Notes under the pieces: model-generated
What the model saw: only the letters and a program-made list of their open reading frames with translations
The model's database searches: none
What the model was told of the DNA's origin: nothing
In this document: positions 48,538 through 53,769 of the stretch, one piece after another
Layout: each line of letters begins with the position of its first letter
Numbering within the stretch: the first letter of the stretch is position 1
Source: Paracoccaceae bacterium
GTDB taxonomy: Bacteria; Pseudomonadota; Alphaproteobacteria; Rhodobacterales; Rhodobacteraceae
Assembly (NCBI GenBank): GCA_024742405.1
Contig: JANSYP010000013.1
Span: 1-53,769, forward strand
Direction of reading: 5' to 3'
DNA length: 53,769 bases
Translations under genes and position numbers: made by a program

Positions 48538-49398
48538 ATGCCGCGGCACGCCGCGCACGGGCCCGGGCCGTTCATCACCTGGGTCGAGACCGAGATCGAC
48601 GGCCGGCGCGGCGTGCAGACATCGCGCCGGCTGCGCAAACGCCTGGCCCCGATCGCCAATGCGGCGTCGCCCCTCGATGCCGGCGCCGGGTTGCGCCACG
48701 ACTGGCTGCAGCTCTGGGCGCCCGCCCGGCTCGGCTGGTGGATCGCTGTGCTGTTCATGGTCGGCGCCGCGCTTTTCGCCATCGGAGGCGTGCGCGCGAC
48801 ATGGCCCGACGATGCCGGTCTGAAATGGATCGATGCCAGGATGATCAATCCGATCTTCTTTGCCGGCTCGATCTTTTTCACGTCCGCAGCCTATCTGCAG
48901 TTCTACGAAGCCCTCAACGGCGACATCAGCAACACGGGCGGCACGCGCCGGTTCTTTGGCTGGCGTCCGCGAAATCTCGGGTACCTCGCCGCGCTGGTGC
49001 AATTTATCGGGACGCTGCTCTTTAACCTCAATACCGGCGACGCGCTCCTGCCGGGGCTCGACTGGAAGCAGCAGGAGCTGCTGATATGGAGCCCCGACCT
49101 CATCGGCTGCATCTGCTTTCTGGTCGCGAGCCAGCTTGCCATCATGGAATTTGCGCACCGCTGGTTCGCCTTCCGGCCTGAGCAGCTCGCCTGGTGGATC
49201 GTCGTCGTCAACATGCTCGGCTCGATCCTCTTCATGGTGTCCGGGATCGCGAGCTTCGTCATGCCGACCGGTGCCATACTCGCCCCAACCCTCGCCAATG
49301 CAGGCACGGCAGGCGGGGCCGTGTGTTTCTTTCTTGGCGCGTATCTGCTGATCCCGGAACAGTCGGAGACGGACGCCAGCCCGCAAGCGCCCGGCTAG
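48538..49398 (+). CDS. integral membrane protein downstream of gadB, unknown
   Basis: A 286-residue protein with a polar N-terminal 60 residues (some basic residues) and then about six hydrophobic segments: around 67-85, 105-125, 145-165, 185-200, 215-240 and 250-270. It resembles YrhK-like and other uncharacterised inner membrane proteins in being rich in Trp, Phe and Gly, but I cannot assign a family. A GTG at 48505 that overlaps the gadB stop is an alternative start. Being 16 bases after gadB it is probably co-transcribed; it could affect GABA or pH homeostasis, by inference. Confidence 0.65.
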   Translation: MPRHAAHGPGPFITWVETEIDGRRGVQTSRRLRKRLAPIANAASPLDAGAGLRHDWLQLWAPARLGWWIAVLFMVGAALFAIGGVRATWPDDAGLKWIDARMINPIFFAGSIFFTSAAYLQFYEALNGDISNTGGTRRFFGWRPRNLGYLAALVQFIGTLLFNLNTGDALLPGLDWKQQELLIWSPDLIGCICFLVASQLAIMEFAHRWFAFRPEQLAWWIVVVNMLGSILFMVSGIASFVMPTGAILAPTLANAGTAGGAVCFFLGAYLLIPEQSETDASPQAPG

Positions 49399-49514
49399 AC
49401 GAAGTCACTGATCGAGCAGGATCGGTGTCTGAGACCGCGTTTACTGCTCCGGCGCGGAATAGCCCTGAGGCCAGAGACCTTTCAGCATCCGAGTGACCTG
49501 CCATAAAGCCAAGT

Positions 49515-50369
49515 CTAGTAATCGGCGTTCGACATTGCGCCCTTGCGGATGGGTACGACAGTCATGGAGCCGCAATACGTGCCGCCCCACTGCAAAGACA
49601 CGGGATCGCGGTTGGACTTGCCCGGATCGGAACCCGGCGGGAAAGCGGCGATGAAGGCAAAACCCTTACACGCAGTACCGTCGCCTGTTTCGACAAACTC
49701 GACCCCGAAACTTGCGACATCCCCTGGTTTGAGCATGACCGTCTCGATCGGGGTGGTGGAAAAGAGGTAACTCGACGTTTCGTTGGTCTGCTCGATCCCC
49801 GAGACGGGGTTCTGGTTTTCGCCATAGAGGACGATGACCGGATAGCCCGTCAGGCTGCAGGTTGTGCCCGTCGCGTTCGTGTACGTAAACGGTGTGCCCG
49901 AATGTTGCATGGCCGCATCTGGAACCCCCATGAGCAAGGTCACGTCGTTGGACTCACACGCCGTGATGTTCCCGTCTGCGGCCGACAGGATGGATGTTAG
50001 GAAGGCAAGTTGCTTTTGATAGGCGCTGGTGATGCACGCGACCTCGACCCCGCAGCTGTCCCGCTCCTTTATCCAGGCATTCTCGCGGGTGCGGACAGAG
50101 TCGCGCACCGTTGCGAGTTGCGCGGCATTCTCAAGAAAATCGGTGTCCATCACCCGTTTGTAGGCAGCGGCGTTCTGATGATCGAGCTGGCTCAGAGAAG
50201 GCGTCTGACAAATGGTTCGTTCGGTTGGATTGAGACCCGTGTGTTTACAATTGAACGAGGGCTCGCTTGCCTCGGTCGGTGTCGGCGCACCCGGAAAAAC
50301 CGCGACCGCGCTGGCCAAAACGGCCGCGGATCCGGCTGTCCGTCGCACCATGGTGAAAAGTCCATTCAT
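49515..50369 (-). CDS. secreted protein with LprI/DUF1311-like and DUF4232-like domains
   Basis: A 284-residue exported protein. The signal peptide ends near residue 35 (TEA-SEPSFN). The first mature domain (about 38-130) has the DUF1311/LprI pattern: FNCKHTGLNPTERTICQTPSLSQLDHQNAAAYKRVM, then RTRENAWIKERDSCGVEVACITSAYQKQLAFL, with four cysteines. LprI-like proteins include lysozyme inhibitors. The second half has a DUF4232-like region (ATGTTCSLTGYPVIVLYG) and ends in CGSMTVVPIRKG. Both parts are disulfide-rich and extracytoplasmic. The fusion of the two is uncommon to my knowledge. No operon partner is evident. Confidence 0.75.
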   Translation of the reverse strand: MNGLFTMVRRTAGSAAVLASAVAVFPGAPTPTEASEPSFNCKHTGLNPTERTICQTPSLSQLDHQNAAAYKRVMDTDFLENAAQLATVRDSVRTRENAWIKERDSCGVEVACITSAYQKQLAFLTSILSAADGNITACESNDVTLLMGVPDAAMQHSGTPFTYTNATGTTCSLTGYPVIVLYGENQNPVSGIEQTNETSSYLFSTTPIETVMLKPGDVASFGVEFVETGDGTACKGFAFIAAFPPGSDPGKSNRDPVSLQWGGTYCGSMTVVPIRKGAMSNADY

Positions 50370-50587
50370 CGCATCAATCTCAATAAATGTGTCAATAAAT
50401 CAGGCGCACCGTGCGCCGCTCCTCGGGGAGAGCATTACACGTTGAGGCGCGCCACTGGCAACGTACCGTCCCGCGACCTGACTCAGGGCAATACGGATCG
50501 CTCGCCGGGTCGAGATCCGAAAAGTGCTGAAGACGCCGGATAAGTCCCACCCCGGACTGCAACGCTGATCGGAAGAGAGGCCTTGGG

Positions 50588-51124
50588 CTATTTCTTCGCG
50601 ACGGCGTTCTCGTGACGTGCCGCGGCCCTGACCTGTCGAGCACGCGCGCGCACCGACGCCGATGTATCGCTTTCCGCAGCGATGAGGGCGGCTTCGGCAC
50701 GTGGGGCGAGGTCAGGCGCCTGTTTCGCACTCTGTTGGAGCGCGCTCATCGACCAAGCGCGCAGCAAAGGACGCTCATGGTCGAGAAGCCGGGCGGCCCA
50801 GTCAGCGAACCGTTGCGCCTGATCGGGCGTGAACACGAAGCACTCTGCAGCCTGGCACAAATGAAGCTTGGCCTGCCAAGTCGGCACCGCATCAAGCCGG
50901 GCAACAATCACGGCGATCTCCGTCGGTCCGGGAACGACACCGCTTTCAGCGCATTTCTTGATCAGCCAGGTCGCGCCGTCGGCAACGAAACCCTCTTCTG
51001 ACCCGATAATCCCCGCAAGGTCAGCCAGAAATCCGGGGCTCCCGCCGAGCCGCGTGGAGACTTCGGACAGACCAGAGGTCGATTTGCCATCAAACGCGCG
51101 CAATGCCTGCAGCAAGTCCGACAT
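50588..51124 (-). CDS. helical repeat (HEAT-like) protein, unknown
   Basis: A 178-residue protein, nearly all alpha-helical by composition, rich in Ala and Leu, with repeated helix pairs (ARLLDHERPLLRAWSMSALQQSA, ARAEAALIAAESDTSASVRARARQVRAA) that look like HEAT-type repeats. No catalytic motif. GGAGGG just upstream of ATG 51124 supports expression. Function unknown; HEAT proteins usually mediate protein binding. Confidence 0.7.
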   Translation of the reverse strand: MSDLLQALRAFDGKSTSGLSEVSTRLGGSPGFLADLAGIIGSEEGFVADGATWLIKKCAESGVVPGPTEIAVIVARLDAVPTWQAKLHLCQAAECFVFTPDQAQRFADWAARLLDHERPLLRAWSMSALQQSAKQAPDLAPRAEAALIAAESDTSASVRARARQVRAAARHENAVAKK

Positions 51125-51426
51125 GTTCCCTCCGCGAGGCGCCCCATCCGCCCTAAGACACTCGAAACCAAGAAGCGCGCACGTGCCAGCTTTTCAAAGG
51201 TTTCCTGCTTGGACGAGATTGCGGACACACGGTCTGTTCAATCGGCAGACCGCATTCGCGTTTGTCTGTTGTAAGCGGCTTTGCAAGTGACAGTGCAGGT
51301 CCTTTTTTACAAACTGGCCTCTGCCAGAACCAGGCAGTTTTGAGGCGAACCGACTGCCAAGCGAGGAAATCGGCCGCATCACGCCCCACTTCGCGCCTGT
51401 AAATCGCGCCCGTATACCCAAATTTC
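51125..51426. other. region between the helical repeat gene and the IS remnants
   Basis: 302 bases with no supported gene; a 111-codon minus-strand frame (51194-51529) has no recognisable motif and no good ribosome binding site. Confidence 0.45.
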
Positions 51427-51499
51427 TTGTCGTTTTACGAGATGAAACTGTCGTCTTGCCGGATGGGTGTAGCGGGATGTCGGAGTGACACCACCACGT

Positions 51500-51581
51500 T
51501 GCAAACGACGGTTGCCGGATCGCCAACAATGCAAATCGCTGTCTCCTTCATCGAGACATCCAGTCCAGCGTATAGTGTCAT
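51500..51581 (-). pseudogene. truncated IS110-family transposase, N-terminal fragment
   Basis: The frame begins MTLYAGLDVSMKETAICIVG, the conserved start of IS110/IS1111 DEDD transposases including the first catalytic Asp (D8), and keeps a GGAGAACTACG-ATG ribosome binding site at 51581. Homology fades after about 27 codons and the frame runs on without family features, so only the 5' tip remains. Confidence 0.82.
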
Positions 51582-51637
51582 CGTAGTTCTCCTCTCCAAT
51601 GAAGACACGCTACCAGCCGGTCCTCGCCCCGACCCGA

Positions 51638-51835
51638 TTACGCCATGTGATTGACCCGCCAGCCTGCGGCGCGGAGCACCTCGCCAAGCTTGCGCCTTAG
51701 GGTGATCATACGCGATCACCTGCCGGCCAATGGATCGCCGTAGCGGTCGTACTGCTTGGCCAACCCGATCATCGCCAGGCGCAGGCCGTCGCCGTCCCTG
51801 GGAGCGGGCAGTACTGCATGGTAGATCGCGCGACG
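51638..51835 (-). pseudogene. decayed IS3-family OrfB fragment
   Basis: The minus strand carries DGDGLRLAMIGLAKQYDRYG and, after a frame change, RMITLRRKLGEVLRAAGWRV followed by NH, matching the typical IS3 OrfB segment before the integrase core (LAxxYGRYGYRxIT..LLRxAGWxVNHKRV). A stop and frameshift break the reading frame and the DDE core is missing. Boundaries are approximate. Confidence 0.75.
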
Positions 51836-51860
51836 CCCATCACATCCGAATACTTGGCAC

Positions 51861-52085
51861 TTAGAGTGTCCTGTGCAGCCCATACACGGATGCCGCGTCC
51901 CGGCAGTGCAAGCCGTTTCGCTTGACATGGATGATCCCGTTCAGAACCCGGCGATCATCCGCTCTGGCTTTCTCCGTTCGTCAGGACATCGACCCACTGG
52001 ATCAATGTCTGATCGTCCTCACCTTCGGAAAGTGCATTCGCAGGCGCTCCAACTGCGCTTCCGTCAACCAGCAGTAGTCGCTCAT
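51861..52085 (-). pseudogene. decayed IS5-family transposase, N-terminal fragment
   Basis: From ATG 52085 the frame reads MSDYCWLTEAQLERLRMHFP and soon meets a stop; in another frame follow ADDRRVLNGIIHVKRNGLHC and RDAASVYGLHRTL before TAA 51861-51863. These two blocks are consecutive in intact IS5-group transposases, so the gene is frameshifted and truncated, abutting the IS3 remnant. Confidence 0.8.
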
Positions 52086-52211
52086 GCTACCACCCAGTGT
52101 TTGGCAGCGTGAACCGCGACGGCACAGAGGGCTCAAGCAGGTTTACGAGGCCTGGCCCTAATCGCAGCGCGCGACGGATCGAAGCGCACGAACGACGTAT
52201 TTCACACTCTG

Positions 52212-52661
52212 TCACCCGTGCCGCTGAAAGGTTATCACCTCGCCGCCGCGCCCGATCAGGAGTGTCTCGAACGCGTCGCGGTGGTCTCCCATTTCCATTC
52301 CCGGCGATCCGATCGGCATGCCGGGAACGGTCAGACCAAGTGCATCGGGGCGTTCCTCCAGAAGACGGTGCACATCGGCCGCGGGCACATGACCTTCGAC
52401 GAAATAGCCCTCGATAAAGCCCGTGTGGCAGGAGCTGAGCTCGGCCGGGATCCCGGCGCGCACCTTCCGACCCCACAGCTCCTGCTGGTCGACATCCCGC
52501 GCATCGACGGCAATTCCGGCCTGCTCGATATGCGCGATCCAGGCGGTGCAGCACCCGCAGGTCGGGGTTTTGAAAACCTCCATCCGCTGGCCCGCGGCCA
52601 GTGCCGGTGAGGTGAGCAGCGGCGCGCCCAGTGCGCCGAGTAGGAAAAACCTGCGATCCAT
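52212..52661 (-). CDS. DUF411 metal-binding protein
   Basis: A 149-residue exported protein of the DUF411 family. The signal sequence is MDRRFFLLGALGAPLLTSPALA with an RRFFL segment that may direct Tat export. The mature domain starts MEVFKTPTCGCCTAWIAHIE; C35, C37 and C38 are the conserved thiolates and further motifs are SCHTGFIEGYFVEGHVPA, LTVPGMPIGSPGMEMG. The family is associated with copper or silver handling. The start at 52661 has GGGAGA upstream. It lies downstream of the multicopper oxidase gene on the same strand, consistent with a copper tolerance pair. Confidence 0.9.
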   Translation of the reverse strand: MDRRFFLLGALGAPLLTSPALAAGQRMEVFKTPTCGCCTAWIAHIEQAGIAVDARDVDQQELWGRKVRAGIPAELSSCHTGFIEGYFVEGHVPAADVHRLLEERPDALGLTVPGMPIGSPGMEMGDHRDAFETLLIGRGGEVITFQRHG

Positions 52662-52700
52662 GTCGAGTCTCCCAGTGAGTACGGTTCGATTGGCCATGCG

Positions 52701-53769
52701 CTACGCGACCCGCAGCCAGGTCATCATGCCTCCGGCCGCATGCTCCAGCATATGACAGTGCAGCAGCCAGTCACCCGGATTGTCGGCGACAAAGGCAATC
52801 TCCGCCGTCTCGCCGCGGTCCATCAGCAACGTGTCGCGCAGCGGGCCCAAGCTGCCATCCTCGTCGCGGATCTGCCGGAAATGGTGTCCGTGCAAATGCA
52901 TCGCATGGGGCCAGGCGGTGTCGTTCTGTATCGCGATCCGGATTGTCTCGCCGCGATCGGCTTCGATCAGCGGCGTGTCCGGCATGTCGGCCATCCCATT
53001 GAACGCCCAGACCTTTCCCTCGGCCGCCATCGCGCGCATGTCCTGCATCCGCCCGCCCATCATCGCACCGCGCATCCCGCCCATGGCGCCGCCCTCCATG
53101 CGCAGTTCGACCCGGCGCGCTGCGACGACATCGCCCAGCGGTGTCACCGGGTTGGGCGGCAGCGGGGCTGGCGCGGCCCGGCTGTCGATCCGCCGAGGCG
53201 CACCGATGGGAAAGCCTGCGAGGGCAAAGCTGCCATCCCGCTCGTGGCTGATAAGGAACGCCTCGTCCCCGGCCTCGCCCGTCAGGTCGACGATCAGATC
53301 CACCCGCTGGGACGGCGCCAGCACGACCCGGTCGAAGGGTTGCGGCACTGGCAGGGGCATACCATCGAGGGCAACGATCCAGCCCCCTAAGTTCTGCCCG
53401 CTCAGCGTGAAGACCCGGGCGTTGGCCACATTCACCAGCCGCAGCCGCAGCCTGTCGTTGCGGGCCGTTGGACGCGACCAGCTGCCAGCGCCGTTCACCG
53501 TGATCCAGTTGCCGATCCGCCCGGCATGGGCCCAGTCGTGCATGTTCTCGAAATCATCGGCAATCTGCGCATCTTCGCTCAGCCGCCAATCGTCGAGCAG
53601 CAGGATCTCTTCGCCATCGGTCTCGGGCGCGCCATCGGGCTCTTCGACGATCAGCGCACCATAGAGACCACGCGCCATCTGCTCATAGGTGCGGTTGTGC
53701 GGATGGTACCAGTAGGTCCCCGCGTCCGGCAGGGCGAAGTCGTAGAGGAATGCCTCGTCCGGTTCGACA
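52701..53769 (-). CDS. multicopper oxidase, 5' end beyond the window
   Basis: The 3' 355 codons of a multicopper oxidase (copper oxidase or laccase type, CueO-like), open through the window edge. Copper-ligand motifs are TYWYHPHNRTYEQMARGLYG near the edge, HAMHLHGHHFRQI (type 2/3 copper) and LLHCHMLEHAAGGMMTWLRV (type 1/3). A methionine- and glycine-rich stretch (about 53030-53100) between domains resembles the Met-rich region of CueO, which binds Cu(I). Enzymes of this kind oxidise Cu(I) to the less toxic Cu(II) in the periplasm. The signal peptide and first copper motif lie outside the window. Confidence 0.92.
   Translation of the reverse strand, partial: VEPDEAFLYDFALPDAGTYWYHPHNRTYEQMARGLYGALIVEEPDGAPETDGEEILLLDDWRLSEDAQIADDFENMHDWAHAGRIGNWITVNGAGSWSRPTARNDRLRLRLVNVANARVFTLSGQNLGGWIVALDGMPLPVPQPFDRVVLAPSQRVDLIVDLTGEAGDEAFLISHERDGSFALAGFPIGAPRRIDSRAAPAPLPPNPVTPLGDVVAARRVELRMEGGAMGGMRGAMMGGRMQDMRAMAAEGKVWAFNGMADMPDTPLIEADRGETIRIAIQNDTAWPHAMHLHGHHFRQIRDEDGSLGPLRDTLLMDRGETAEIAFVADNPGDWLLHCHMLEHAAGGMMTWLRVA

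Overview
This window looks like chromosomal DNA of a high-GC alphaproteobacterium, most likely a member of the Rhodobacteraceae (Roseobacter group). The reasons are the NDUFS4-like complex I accessory protein, an 805-residue alphaproteobacterial GyrB, a type B PutA, several TRAP, AGCS and GntR families common in marine roseobacters, and ribosome binding sites of the GGAGG type. This assignment rests on protein families recognised by eye, not on a database search.

Layout. (1) Positions 1-7,011 hold a mobile-element-like block, all on the minus strand. It runs from an AlpA-type excisionase/regulator and a DUF3987 (YfjI-like) P-loop protein to two orphan genes, and then to a five-gene operon: a coiled-coil membrane protein, a 54-residue exported peptide, two membrane proteins and a VirD4/TraG-like coupling ATPase without N-terminal membrane segments. 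The block lies on the 3' side of a tRNA-Arg(TCT) gene (7,468-7,544), the usual geometry of tRNA-targeted integration; no integrase is visible. (2) Positions 7,612-25,397 are mostly core chromosome: the NDUFS4-like protein, uvrB, lysE-type exporter, gyrB with a clear sigma70 promoter, an exported metallo-beta-lactamase-fold protein, a racemase-family protein, a HerA-like ATPase, a methyltransferase and putA. An AT-rich secreted-protein gene and a decayed RAYT transposase interrupt this part after uvrB. (3) Positions 25,497-27,499 (minus) carry a usp-agcS operon ending in a rho-independent terminator.

(4) Positions 28,268-34,537 form an apparent ketone degradation locus: a Baeyer-Villiger monooxygenase, a family VIII (beta-lactamase-fold) esterase, two AraC regulators and an MFS-like transporter. 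The monooxygenase would make an ester or lactone and the esterase would hydrolyse it. (5) Positions 34,506-39,748 hold a winged-helix/TPR regulator, a homocysteine S-methyltransferase family enzyme, a di-heme cytochrome c peroxidase/MauG-like protein and an unrecognised secreted protein. (6) Positions 39,998-46,097 are a compact uptake and catabolism locus: GntR-FCD regulator, tandem perfect 16-bp palindromes, a racemase-family protein lacking both catalytic cysteines, a translationally coupled TRAP transporter and an amidohydrolase/deaminase. (7) The right part has a DCC (DUF393) protein, glutamate decarboxylase with a downstream membrane protein, an LprI-like/DUF4232 secreted protein, a small helical repeat protein, a patch of three decayed insertion sequences (IS5, IS3, IS110 types, about 51,430-52,085), and a copper-type pair: DUF411 protein and a multicopper oxidase cut by the window end.

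The least explained parts are the element operon at 231-3,938, the cysteine-less racemase-family protein with its tandem operators, the 32-bp dyad upstream of the lysE-type gene, and the secreted partner of the MauG-like protein. All functional statements without experimental backing are inferences from family resemblance.
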